Source: Glaciozyma antarctica PI12 (Eukaryota; Basidiomycota; Microbotryomycetes; Kriegeriales; Camptobasidiaceae). From it: 63,827 nt of DNA. Below are positions 23,192 through 34,017 of this stretch, one piece after another; the first letter of the stretch is position 1; every line of letters starts with the position of its first letter. The stretch is taken from NCBI GenBank assembly GCA_002917775.1, contig KZ627151.1, positions 187,541 to 251,367 of the forward strand, read 5' to 3'. Position numbers and translations under genes: made by a program. The notes beneath the pieces are model-generated. The model worked only from the letters and a program-made list of their open reading frames with translations. It did no database searches and had not been told where the DNA came from.

Positions 23192-24357
23192 TGAGGGGAG
23201 GGGAGGTAGTGCTTGATACTCGCAGACGCTTTCATAATGTTCCATTGATGCCGCCCTTGCGCGACGACGACGAGTGCTCCGTTTTATTTTCGTTCCAATC
23301 TCGGCGTTCCCTCTTCTCTCCCTTTTCTCACAACGTCGCGCGGAGACCGGTGCCCGACTCGACGATCGCATACCGCCGTGGAGCGCCGATTCCTGAGATC
23401 CCGATGAAGGCGCCTGTCGAGGTTTCGGAGCCGGGTAGCGATCCGCCGAGGTGCTTGAGGAGAGGGGGACGAAGAGGAGTGCGGAAGATGCAGAGCTGGC
23501 GGAAGGTGGCGTGGGGAAGAGGGGGAAAGTGGAGGAGGAAGACGACGATGTTATTGTGCTTGATTGTGGGGCGGAAGAAGGAGAAGTGTAGCGAAGGGGT
23601 GCTTAAGCGAAGTTCTCTGCCGAGATCTGCACCGTTGCCGGCTCCGTTATTCTTCCCCTCCTTCGCAATCTCGCTTTATACTCCTTTTCTTCGACGTGAG
23701 GAGACGTTGCTTAGTATCCTTGAGAGGGCGGAGGACCGAAACGGCTCAGTCTTCACGAGGTAAGGGGTCAAACGTACAGAGTAGGGGGTACCAAAGTGCT
23801 CGCTGGCTTTGAATTCTCCTTCGTTTATCGTGTGAACCGCGTGATAAGCGCACAGCGATTGAGAAGTGCTCTTTTCTGCGTAAACGCCCAAGTCTTGCCT
23901 AGGGAGAGAGTGTTGGGGTGCGCTGGAGGTAGCGAGGGGTGCCGAGATCGCTTTTTCTGGGAGAACGGCGCGACGACACCTGCGGGGAGCGCAGCCTTTG
24001 GGTGCTAGATTCAAGACGACGCGTCAAGAGCGTTTCTGAGGTGTTTCCAGCGCAACAAGCGCCGCCATCGTAATAAACAGCAGTGCCTTCCTCGAGCGCT
24101 CGAGCTGCGACCCTTCCATTGTCGTGCAAGCTCTCTCTCGCTCCAGCAGTTCTCGCCATCGGGGTCCTGTGAGACAATTCCTGGTTGCATATACGAAGCT
24201 ACGGAGACCACCAGGCTACTCTGTAAGTGCCAACCTACGCAAGGTCGATGGGGACAAAGGTAAATCCCTGTGCGGAGTTGAGGTCAGCTTGGGCAGGCAG
24301 AAAAATCTGGGTACGCACAAGGAGGCGTGGATTTAAGCCTTCGTTGAGATCCTCTAG
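23192..24357. other. Intergenic region holding a UBA2 fragment
   Basis: Apart from the inverted UBA2 3' fragment at 23335-23640, nothing is recognised. Open frames on either strand are short and lack conserved motifs. Positions 24222-24357 read as a possible 3' extension of the Cys-rich gene: after its TAA the same frame gives LEDLNEGLNPRLL and, across a GT-AG intron, GFTFVPIDLA followed by TAG. Confidence 0.45.
23335..23640 (+). pseudogene. Inverted fragment of the UBA2 3' end
   Basis: The segment encodes [20 protein letters not shown] and then KAPVEVSEPGSD, matching UBA2's last exon ([32 protein letters not shown]). DNA similarity continues past the UBA2 stop into its 3' flank (GTAGCGAAGGGGTGCTTAAG against the reverse complement near 18270-18285). 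Small deletions shift the frame after EPGSD, so no functional protein is expected. It lies just after ULA1 on the opposite strand to UBA2, so the pair UBA2/ULA1 is bracketed by inverted copies of this segment. Confidence 0.8.
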
Positions 24358-26710
24358 TTATCGCCGCACGGCGTCGAAGTCCGGCGCAACAAAGAAATTC
24401 TGCGCGCGTGAAAAGAGTCAGAACGTCCTGCAGAGCAAAGTACAGTTGAAAGAACTCACCGGCCCCCCGTATTCGGACGTTTCAGCTCTTAACGGAACGA
24501 GAGGAGTCTCCACCCCATTCACATCACCGTAAGCACGATAAAAGGGTGTGAGCACGACGGCCGGAGCCGAGTCAGCGCAGGATGCGCGCCACATCTTCGT
24601 GACCTGCTCCACGTCGCCAAATCCAGCAAGGAGTCCTAGTTAAAACGATCAGAAGTCGGTTTCCAGTTCAGCGAGCGAAGCAAAGGCTCACCTGGTGCAG
24701 CGAAGTGGATGGCAGCGCCCCAGCCGAGTGATTCGAGGGGATAGTCACGCATGACTACGATGCCGAAGAGTGCTTGATGTGGCAGGGAAAGAGAGGGCAA
24801 CAGACTAAAGGAAGTGGTCTGGAGCTGCGAGTCAGCGAGGAAAGGGAAGAGAGCAGTTATAACTCACCTCCAGATCATCAGCGGTGCCTGAGATGGTGAA
24901 CGTAGACGCCGCGTTGAAGGGCAAGAATACAGCAGTAGCCCAATCGGTATCTGCATCTGGGGCGATGTAGCCTAGGACAAGACCGTTGGCGATCTGCGTA
25001 ATGCGGACTTTGCCAGCTTTACTAGTATAAGAAGGTCCGTGAGGATTGTCAAACGGAAGCCAGGCACGTACGTTCGGGCAGCGAGAAGCAGCACTGTGGA
25101 GGAATGTCATCTTAACGCGAGCTAAATGAGAGTCGAACGTACAAGGGCAACGGCTCATACACTTCCCGTCGACAAGCTCCGCCTGACTCGTCAAGTTGCA
25201 GGCCAACGACTCAAGCCTGGTGCAAGCTGATGCCAGGGGATCGTAGCATCGCACGCAGGAAGACGCTGTGGTGGCTGATCAGCGATGTACAGATTGGGAA
25301 GAGGAAGAACGCACTGAAGGAGTCGATGAATTGAGCGCCGTCGCAGACCGCAGTGATCTTGCAAGCGCCAGCGACGAGGGAGAATCCGGGCGAGCAGGAG
25401 AGGATGGTCGAAGGCGAGCAGGTCGCGACGTTGGCGCCAGCACAAACGCAGACGTTGCCTGCGCGGTGAGATCGTCAGCGACGAGCTTCGCAGGGAGAGA
25501 CGAAAAGGGACCGCACCGAGAATGTCGAGCTTCTCAGCCACTCCGCAATCTGTCGCCACGAGGGTCGTTTTGCAGGCGCCAGAGATGAGGGTGAATCCTG
25601 GAACGCACTTCGTCGCCTCCGTGCTGGTGCAAGAAATGGCGTTCTTGTTGGCGCAGTCAACACAGCGATTATCTGTCCGCCCGACAAGAAGAGGTTCAGC
25701 AACGATCCATCGCAAGGAAACAGCGCGACATACTCGGACTCCTCAAGTATTGACGCCCCGTGCAGACCGGCGCCAACGCTTCGCAGACACCCTTAACGAG
25801 CCTGAACGCAGGAATGCAGCTCAAGGCCTTCCTCCTTGAGCACGTAAGAGCGTTCTTATCGGCGCAGGTGAGGCAGCGATTCTCTGACGAGGAGCGAAGT
25901 TAGCAACTGGGACTTCGGAAGCGAGGAAGGAGAGACGCACTCTTGGTATCGAGATGTCGAGGACCAGTACACTTCGCGAGCGGCACTTCGCACACGCCTG
26001 TGACGAGCTTGTAGATGCCGATGCAGCTCAGTGACTTGGAGCTGGAACAAGTGAGCGCCCGCGAATCGGGGCATGCGACGCAGCGATTTACTAATGGGAA
26101 GAAAGAGCGGGGTGAGCAAAGTGGAGTGATCCAGACGGAGGAATGGACGCACTCGTCGTGTCGATGTACTTGGCGCCAGAACAGCTCGAAGCGGAGAGAG
26201 GGACTTCACAAACACCCCTCACGAGCGTGAACCTCGCTGAGCAGTTCAAAGCCTTCGAAGCCGAGCAAGTGAGGGCGTTCTTGTCCGCGCAGGCGACGCA
26301 TCGGTTCGCTGACAAGGTGCGGGTCAGCGGGATAAGCGGAAAGAAGGAGGAGGACGCACTGGTGTTCTCGACGTATTGCGCGCCGGCGCAGGTAGTAAGG
26401 GGCACCTCGCACGCACCACGAACAAGCTGGTACGCAGCGGCGCAGCTCAAGGATTTGGAGCCGGAGCAGGTGAGGGCGTGGACGTCGGGGCAGGGGACGC
26501 ATTTGGGCCCTGCGGAGTAGGAATCAGCACGGCGGCAGGGTCAGAGTAGAGTCGCAACGTACTGGCGTGGACGTTCTGATACGTGCCGGATGGACAAACT
26601 GCCGCTCTGGCGACGAGCCGTGCGCTTCTCCCCACACGGGCGGAGGCCGAAGCGACGAGACAGCTGAGGAAGAGCGCAACTCCCGCAGCGGTTGAGAAGA
26701 ATCCCGGCAC
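24358..26710 (-). CDS. Secreted protein with seven exon-encoded Cys-rich modules
   Basis: A hydrophobic leader (STAAGVALFLSCLVASASA) is followed by seven Cys-rich modules, each on its own exon, and a C-terminal region of about 150 residues (KAGKVRITQIANGLVLGYIA, DYPLESLGWGAAIHFAAPG, AETSEYGGP, NFFVAPDFDAVRR). The modules follow NRCVxCxDKNALTC, then KxLxC, LVxGxC and EVPL. They resemble furin-like or Giardia-VSP-like repeats in pattern only. The start is uncertain: the frame at 26710 begins with GTG and has no in-frame ATG before a stop, so a short upstream exon is likely (acceptor-like CCGTAG about 26718). The written stop is TAA 24360-24358, but conserved-looking sequence continues behind it in the same frame. 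I do not recognise the C-terminal domain. The protein is probably a cell-surface or secreted factor. Confidence 0.75.
25143..26509 (-). repeat. Tandem phase-1 exons encoding Cys-rich modules
   Basis: The module exons are 26360-26509, 26153-26308, 25941-26090, 25734-25883, 25517-25672, 25315-25458 and 25143-25265. The first six are 150, 156, 150, 150, 156 and 144 nt, all multiples of three and all bounded by phase-1 introns, so each can be gained or lost without changing the frame. Cys spacing is C-x2-C-x7-C-x7-C-x10-C-x6-C in the first modules. It degrades in modules 6 and 7, where the first spacings change. The most similar are modules 1 to 4. Confidence 0.85.
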
Positions 26711-27528
26711 ACGCGTTGCTACGGATGCGTGGCGAAGGATTAGGATTAGGGAAAGAGAGAGCAGAAGAAGAGGAGTCAGGACCTTGTCAAGGGAGATACG
26801 CGTTCGTGGTAGGGGACGCCCGGCCCTTCAGTTCGGAGAAGCGACCATTGCTGGCGAGCTGTGGGGGGAGCCGGTGAGTAGAAGAACCCACCGACTGAGC
26901 GACGGAACTGCGAACTTCTCGAAGAGATTTAGTGGCGTGCCGGCACGGAACAAAGGGAGCGTTCCGACGATCTAGGTCGTGGGGAGCAATCGCAGAGCAG
27001 CCACCCGCCTGTGCAGGTAGGTACGGTCAGCACGAGAATAGGTGCTGATGGTTTGAGCAGCGCTGAGGACCGTGAGCTGAGGAGAGTGCTCCGCTACTCG
27101 GTGTCAGTCCGAGGCGACCGACGCAGAACAGCTGAAAGGAGGAACGGCAGGGGACACCCACGGGGGAAAGAAGCATCAGCACGCAGCTAGCAAGCTGGGA
27201 GGAACGCCAACCGTGCCTTGAGGTCTTGAGGTCGGGCCTGACCCTCCCTCTAGACCTGCTCGCCGATTCCGGAGTCCGCCCCAATCTGCCAGCTCGCAAG
27301 CAGTCCCGAATTACCCTCCACCCTGCGAGGTCCTGCGAGCGTCAGCTTCCACCTCACGAGCGACCGCCTCGCGTCGAAGAAGCGAGAGCGAGTCGAGATC
27401 GACGCGCCAGTGCGCACAACGAGCAGTCCCAAGCTTCCCGCCCAAAGTCCAGCACGCCTCGCTCCCCAACCTCCGTGCGAACCGAACCAAGTCAACTCCT
27501 AAATTACCTCACACACGCCAACTCGCCT
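26711..27528. other. Intergenic region between two minus-strand genes
   Basis: Roughly 800 nt without a convincing gene. It should hold the promoter and probably a short 5' exon of the Cys-rich gene, and the 3' flank of the GGA-like gene. Open frames are short, Arg/Ser-rich and motif-free. No tRNA, repeat or transposon end was seen. Confidence 0.4.
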
Positions 27529-29623
27529 CTAAAAATCTCCCAACAAATCCCCAAACGGGTCCTTCGGCTTCTCCTTCCCCTTGCCCACCATCGGCGCCTG
27601 CTGCCCGTTCCCAGTCGCCCTCGCCGAGCCTCCGAGCTGAATGACTCCCGGCGTCGACCCTCCCGCAGCCGGTGATGTTCCCCAATTGACCGCTGCGGGG
27701 GAGGAGCTGGCGGAGCGATAAGCTGGCGAAGAGAAGTAGCTCCCGGCGCCTGAGGTGCTTGATCCGGTTTGGGGAGTGTGAGAGGGTTGAGGCACGTAGG
27801 AAGATTGGGGAGCGTAGGAGGGGACGGAATGGGCAGAGGCGGAGGAGAAGCTGTTGGGGGAGAGGTCGAAGAGGGACAGGGAAGGTTGGGGAGGTGGGGG
27901 AGAGGGGCCGAGGGAAAGGGAGGAGAGGGCTGAGAGGTCGTCCATCGGGTTTGTGGGAGCGCCGGAGGAGGGCGAGGGGAGGTCCTCGTCAAAGTCGAAG
28001 TCGATGAGGGAGACTTGGGCGGCGGCTTTTTGGGCTTTAGACTTGGAGTCGGTCGTGGCGAAGCTGTGAGAGATAAGATAAGAAGGGAGAAGGAAGGGAG
28101 AAGGGTAGACGCACGTCGCATCCACTTCGGCGACGGCGGTGCGGTCGCCCGACTTGAAGGCGTCGTACCGCCGAACGACGTTGTTGATCAGGTCGTTCAT
28201 GAGCAACAGCCGATCTGCACGAATCGTTAGCTCAGATTCCATGCGTGCAAGCCGACCAAGACGCACCCATCGCATCCGGGTTGTTCTCCGCGCTCTCCTC
28301 GATCCACTTCTGCAGCTTGGGCTGCACTTGCCGACTCTTCTGCGCGATTTGCTGCGACGTTCTCGTCAGCTCCCGTCCTCCTCGTCGCACCAGTTCCTCG
28401 ACTCACATCGTACGCATCTCCATCCGCGAATCGCTCGTTTGGCTTAGCGTTGTTGAGCATCTCGTTGAGGAGGAGAATCCGCTGCTGTATCCGATCGAGC
28501 TCCTTCTGCACTTGCTGCTCGTAGTCCGGTCGCTTCTCAGGTTCCTGATTCGCGTTGTTAGTGAAGAAAACGCCGTGAGAGGGAGGGAGGACTCACGGCG
28601 CCAGACATGACCTTCATGAGCTCCTGCGCCGCTGCGAGGTCCTTGGGAGTTCCTCGACGGATAAGCTCTTGCAGTTTCTGAAGACGAGGGATAAGTGGAG
28701 GAGAGTGTTGCGAGGGACAGGACGTACGGCGGCTTGAGCAGCTCGATCCTCCTCCTCCAGCTCGTCGGGGGTTTGCAGATTCTGCTCCGCTCGTCAGCAC
28801 CTCGTATTTCCGCCGCATGAAACAGCACGCACATCGGAAGGGTTCAACACCGACCCAGTGCGCTTGTCATAGTCTGGGAAGCGGTACCCTAGGCGCCTGC
28901 ATCAGCTCCCCTCCTCTCCCCTCCTCGGACGCACTCACCCTTGTAACTCAGCAGCCGATGCATGTCCCGAATGTGTACCAAATCCTCCTTGTGCTTGCTA
29001 TGAACGCAAAGCGTGTTCTTCCACTCGTGAATGAGCTCGAGGATCTTGGCCATGGGCGGCGGGGGGAACGTCGGCGGCCGCTCGGGGAAACGTCGCACGA
29101 GCTCGTTCAAGAAGTCCTTGGTGCTGATTTGGAGGTGGAAAGGGTAGCCGCAGTTCTTGACGAGGATGTCGAGGAGCTGTAGGAATGGGCGTTAGCTGCG
29201 TGGGACGCGATGGGCTTGGGAGGGCCGAACGTGAAGCGCAAGCATGGCGACGTGGGTGTTCCGGTGATTGACGAGGCGGATGACTTGGACTGCTGCTTCG
29301 CGTGGTCTGTAGAGGACAGGGCGAGTCAGCGCGCGTTAGGCTGGGGAGGAGACTCGGATGGAACGGACGTGTTGGCCTTCTTCTGGTTGATGAGGTCTGC
29401 GATCTCGAGATCCAGCGCCATGTTGGGTTCGTGCAGAGAAGGATCGCATGCTCGTTCTGCGAGTGGAAGGCGAGGTGAGCTGGAGCGGTCGGAAGGCGTG
29501 GCAGCGCGTAGGCGAGTGGGACTGACCGATGTAGGTGGTGAGGTTGTCTCTCGTGCTGCCAAAGCTTGGGCTGCTTCTCCCGTTCCCGTTCTGGAGAGCG
29601 TTACGAAGGTGGTGGCTTGCCAT
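27529..29623 (-). CDS. VHS-GAT domain adaptor (GGA-like)
   Basis: ARF-dependent clathrin adaptors of this type sort cargo at the trans-Golgi or endosome. The ATG at 29623-29621 gives MASHHLRNALQNG. About 12 exons encode a VHS domain (ERACDPSLHEPNMALDLEIADLINQKK through LLDILVKNCGYPFHLQISTKDFLNELVRRFP to YRFPDYDK) and a GAT-like helical region (IRRGTPKDLAAAQELMKVMSG, QQRILLLNEMLNNA, LLMNDLINNVVRRYDAFKSG). The tail is Ser/Pro-rich with acidic LIDFDFDEDLP, which resembles a clathrin/adaptor-binding box, and the end reads DPFGDLLGDF. I see no gamma-adaptin ear (GAE) domain, which yeast GGAs carry. An alternative is an LSB5- or TOM1-like protein; the order VHS-GAT is clear. Confidence 0.8.
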
Positions 29624-29723
29624 CGCGGCTGAGTGAGAGGTCGGAGGGAGAGCTGCCGTCCTCGTCGACTCGACGACTTGCTGCAGGCTCGCCGCTTGCC
29701 CTCTCTCCCTTCACCAACCTCGG
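29624..29723. promoter_or_regulatory. Short divergent promoter
   Basis: Only 100 nt separate the start codons of the GGA-like adaptor (-) and the SDR-like protein (+), so the two must share promoter sequence. No TATA-like element is visible. Confidence 0.4.
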
Positions 29724-31192
29724 ATGGTCCTGGAAGCTGTAAGCCATGTAGTGGCTCAGTACGGCCCCAATCGCTACCTTGCCTGGGGACTCTCGCTCGT
29801 CGCCATCTACGTCCTCCGAGTCTATTCAGCGGGCTACGTCTGTCGCGAGGAGCGCAACCTGAACAACAAGACCTGGATCCTAGTCGTGCGTACTCTCATA
29901 GCCTAATAAAGCGCCAAAGCTAACCACGACTGCACGCAGGGAGGCTTCTCCGGCCCAGGTCTTGCCCTCTTCCACTCCCTCGCCTTGCGCGGCGCTCAAG
30001 TCGTCGCACTCCACCCCTCCCCCGCCTCTCCAGAAATCCTCCAGCTCATCCTACTCCTCCGCTCGACAACGGGGAACGAACGACTCTACGCCGACGAGTG
30101 CGATATGACTTCCATCGGGAGCATTCACGCGTTCGTCAAGCGGTGGGAGAAGGACGGGCGCGTAGGGATGATGCAGGACCTCGAAGCTCGTATTGAGGGG
30201 ATCATCTTCTACGACGGCGAAGGCGCGGGTCTCGAAGGCGTAGGCATGGGCGTCGGACGACTCGCCACCCCTGCACCTGCGGAAGCAGAGCTCTTCCATT
30301 CCGCACTCCTCCTCTCCCGCCACGCCCTCGTCCAACTCCTCCTCCCAACCCTCCTCAAATCCGCCACCACCTCTCCAGTCCGAATCATATCCCACGCCTC
30401 CCCCTTCTACGCCGCCCGCGCACTCGACCTCTCCGACCTCGACTACTCCACACGAACGTACCCGCTCTGGGAACCTTGGCTCGCCGAAGGCCACGCGAGC
30501 TTGGGAATTATCGCCTTGCTGCGAGAGCTACAGGTGCGCGTGGACGAGAGCCAGAAGTCCGAGAGCGGAGGGCTGGTCGTCCTGAGCGTGTGCGGGGGGT
30601 TCACGCGCGCGTGGTTCCGCCGCATGCTTCGTGCAGAGCGGACGCACCCTCGTTTCTCCTGGTGGGGGTTGCTGGCGTACCTCGTGCTGTTCCCGTTGAT
30701 TTGGGTGTTTGGGAAGAGCGCGGAGGAGGCGAGTCAGGGGATGCTGGGGGCCGTGTTGGGGAGCGTGAGGGGGTGGGACGGGCCTGTGATGTTGGAGGAG
30801 GAGGGAAAAGAGGAGAAAATGGGATTGGAAGCGAAGATCAAGAAGGAGAAGGAGAGGGAGGCGAAGAGGCTTCGAGGTGGTGCGGTGTATCGCGAGGGGA
30901 GGGAGGTTAGGTACGTCGCTTCTTCGTTTCTCTCCCTCACCGACGGCGCTAATTCTCTATTTTGCGCAGGATCAAATCGCTGGAAGATGCTGGACCGTAT
31001 CTCGCCACCGAGCTTTGGACGATCGAGAGCAAGCGCGTAGAGAAGCTCGTTGCGATCGCGGTGGCAGCGGCTGCGAAGGCGCAGAAGGAGAAGGACGAGA
31101 AGCTGAAGCGGGATAAGGCGGCTGGGAAGTCGACGACGGCGACGGCGGTACCGGAGGCTCAGGAGGGGAGCCAAAGGACGAAGGACGATTAG
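29724..31192 (+). CDS. SDR-like membrane protein
   Basis: Three exons. Residues about 14-32 form a hydrophobic segment (YLAWGLSLVAIYVLRVYSA) likely to be a membrane anchor. It is followed by a Rossmann-like start GGFSGPGLALFHSLALRGAQ, then aspartate- and hydrophobic-strand patterns of short-chain dehydrogenases (IEGIIFYDGE, PVRIISHASP). The catalytic Tyr-x3-Lys is not where expected (LAEGHASLGI instead), so enzymatic activity is doubtful. A second hydrophobic stretch WWGLLAYLVLFPLIWVFG is followed by a Lys/Glu-rich coiled-coil-like C-terminus (KIKKEKEREAKRL, KAQKEKDEKLKRDK). It may be a membrane-bound, non-catalytic SDR homologue; the function is unknown. Confidence 0.65.
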
Positions 31193-31358
31193 ATGGACAC
31201 TCACGAGGTGCCGCAAGGGCACTTTCTTTCATTCTCGGAGGTGGCTACTACTTTTTTTTGCTTCTCTTTGCTCGCTCAATCTGCTCTCCGATGGCGCAGC
31301 GCACAAGCAACGAACTGAATCACATTCTGACCGCACTCAAGCACTCCATCCGCTCTCC

Positions 31359-32320
31359 TCAAGCCTTTTCCATAACCTCCTTCAACCCCATCGGCTTCCA
31401 CTCCTCCCAAAGCCCGTTGCTCAACTCGCTCTGCTCTCCAACAATCCCCTCCCCCTTCTCCCAGCTCGCCAACAAGAACTTCCCGAAGTGCCCCTCCCTC
31501 CCCTGCTTCTCAGCCTCCTCGAGACTCTCATGCATGACCGTGAGCTCCGAGCGAGGGTGCGAATGCCCGTAGAGGTGGAGCGCCTCGCGGAAGGTCTTGC
31601 GGTCGCCTTCGAGGCGGAGGACGGCGTTGGAGAGGCGCGAGGGGTCGAAAGTGGTGAGAGCGTGGACGAGGAAGCGAGCGACGTCGGTGCGGGTCGTGAA
31701 GCTGATCTGAAGGCTCGAAAGATCAGCTGGGATGGCGGGAGGAGGGGGAAGGACGTACGGGAGTGTTCCCAGCGCCTACAAGATGCGCTTGAGCTTGAGC
31801 GAAGTCGAAGCCGAGGGCTCTGCGAAGAGGGTTTAGCTTCGCTTCGCGGGTTGGAGCAAGTTGGAGAGGGAGGGACTCACGGACAGAAAGTCATGTCGGC
31901 GAACGGGCCGTTGCAGACGACTAGGTAGGACATCCCCATCGCCTTGAGCGAGTCCTGGACCTTCTTCTTGACGAACAGCGGCGAGCTCTCGTCCTTGATC
32001 TCGGTCGTGGGATTGCCAAACTCGCTCGGAACGAACAGCTGGACTCTGGCTTTCTTGCCGGCTTGAGCGAGGGAGACTTGCGATTCGAGCCCGCTCGCGC
32101 CGACCGTCGAGATGATGACCTGGATTCCCTTGAGGGCGTCCTCGAGCTCCTCGGGCTTGCTGTAGTCGATGATTTTGAGGGAGGCGCCCTGAGGGACTTC
32201 CATGGACTTGCGCGAGAGGATCGTGATGCGGGCGTCGGGGCACTTCTTGAGCTCCTCGAGGATGAAGGTGCCGAGGTTGCCAGTGCAACCTACGAGGGCG
32301 AACGAGGTGTAGTTTGGCAT
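31359..32320 (-). CDS. NmrA-like / isoflavone-reductase-like NAD(P)-binding protein
   Basis: The ATG at 32320-32318 gives MPNYTSFALVGCTGNLGTFI with the nucleotide-binding G-x-T-G-x-x-G of the atypical SDR NmrA/isoflavone reductase group. It continues ILSRKSMEVPQGASLKIIDY, VIISTVGASGL and LFVPSEFGNPT, all typical of the family. Three exons give about 285 residues, with the stop at 31361-31359. Members are either reductases of small aromatic substrates or redox-sensing regulators. No Tyr-x3-Lys motif is needed, and a lysine (VKKKVQDSL) sits in the usual catalytic region. Downstream on the same strand as the old yellow enzyme gene, it may share its redox theme. Confidence 0.8.
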
Positions 32321-32466
32321 GGCGTGAGCTGCGACGAGATGGGTGAGTGTCGGAGGACAAGAGAAGACTCGGCCAGCGAACGAGAAGCGACCCTGCGCCT
32401 CGGGCAACCCTTCTTCCTCACAGGGTCCAGTTCGTGCATTGCTTCTATATAATCTATAATCTACGT

Positions 32467-34017
32467 TCACGCCTCCACCTGCCCTGGGTGGACCGTGTAG
32501 CCCAACTCGTTATCCTCAAACGGTCCGTAAAAGCGTGATCGGTCTGCGCAAGGTTCCTCATCAGCGTTGCCGGCGGAGAAAGACGTAAGACGTACCATAG
32601 TGATGAAGCTTTTTCCCTGTGCGAAGACGCTCGACCAGATCTCCGTTCGAACAAAAGTAGCGGCCGAAAGCGACCAGCTCGTGCTCGCCCTTCGCAAGGC
32701 CTTCGCTATGGTTTGTGTCGTTGTATAAATCATAAATCGAAAAGCAGCATCAGTCACGCTCAGAAACGACGAACGAGGGTGACGAACCAGCTGCGATGAC
32801 GGTTGTTGAGCCCAAAGCAGCACGGAATGGAGCGAGACTGATCTTGTCGGCCTCAATCTGCTCCTTCCCCAGCGCCTCGAGCTTCTCGTTCTCGCTCGAA
32901 ATCTCATCAAAGCGAGGCTCAATCAAATGGCTGCGAAGCAAAAGTGAGCAAAGGCTCGAGCGAAGGAGGAAGGGACTTGCACGTAAGCGAGGTTGAGCTT
33001 CGCAAGCTCCGCGCAAAGATACGTCCACTGCTCCAGGCGCTGCTCTCCACGAGTTTGGTTGAAGTAGCCGAAGGGAGCAAGTCGTATGCCTACTCGAGTC
33101 GACCCGATGGCGGCGCAGATCTTCTTGATCGTCTCGAGAGTGAAGGTGCAGCGTTTTTGGAAGGAGCCACCGTAGGCGTCGTTGCGTTGGTTGATGTTCG
33201 AGTGGTGGAATTGGTCGATTAGGTACCTGCAGCTGAGACTCAGTTGTGAAGGAGAGAGCAGCTACGAAGGACGCACCCGTTGGCCGCATGGATCTCAATC
33301 CCGTCGAAGCCCACCTCGCGCGCTTTGAGAGCCGAGTTGACAAAGTCGTCCTCGATTGCGAGAATCTCCTCAGCCGTGAGAGCGTGAGGAACCTCGTAAG
33401 GTTCGTCGGGCATTCCGGCCCCCTGGTGAGGGTAATCGTTGATAGGAACGGTTGAGGAGGAGACAGGAAGGGAGCCAGCGAGTCGGGAGTGGGCATTGCG
33501 ACCCGGATGCCACACTTTGGAAGAGACAGCGTCAGTTTGAACTATTAGCATGGTGCAGAGAAAGAATGGAGCGTACGCTGCGAGAAGAACAGGCCCCCTT
33601 TCGCGTGAACCGCATCGACGACCTTGGTCCAGCCAGCTTGCTGCTCCTTGGAGAACAGCCCCGGCACGCCGAGCGTTCCTGAGGCCGCAAGGGAGACTGG
33701 AGTAGCCTCTGAAATGATCAGGCCTCCTGGCGTCGCCCTTTGCGAGTAGTACAAGCACATCCTGCCACGAAGGACGCCAGTCAGCTTCCCTCCTTCGACC
33801 CTCCCGAGGACAGCAGCTCACATATCGTTCGGTACCCAGGTGCGCTCGAGTGTAGTGGACTTGGTCCCGCGGTTTCGCGTAAGCGGAGCCATCACGACGC
33901 GATGGCTGAGGGGGGGATGAGCAGCTGCTTTCGGAGGTCAGGGGCAGCGGCTCCTCACCTCAGTTCGAGCTCGCCGAGTTTGAGCGGACTCCAGAGGGTT
34001 GCAGGTGCGGGAGACAT
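32467..34017 (-). CDS. Old yellow enzyme family NADH:flavin oxidoreductase
   Basis: FMN-dependent ene-reductase. The ATG at 34017-34015 gives [19 protein letters not shown] and [12 protein letters not shown], the classic start. Next come [27 protein letters not shown] and [11 protein letters not shown], where His-x-x-Asn binds the substrate carbonyl, then [20 protein letters not shown] and [10 protein letters not shown]. The C-terminus ([33 protein letters not shown]) matches the barrel end that binds the FMN phosphate. About eight exons give about 390 residues. All joins are canonical and in frame. Such enzymes reduce alpha,beta-unsaturated carbonyls; the physiological substrate cannot be told. 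Confidence 0.9.

Noticed and set aside
23676-24211. Small frames between the UBA2 fragment and the Cys-rich gene
   Set aside because: No motif, no sensible composition and no intron signals.
26447-26710. Start of the Cys-rich gene at 26710
   Set aside because: The first codon is GTG, not ATG, so the coordinate marks only the open frame; an upstream exon is expected.
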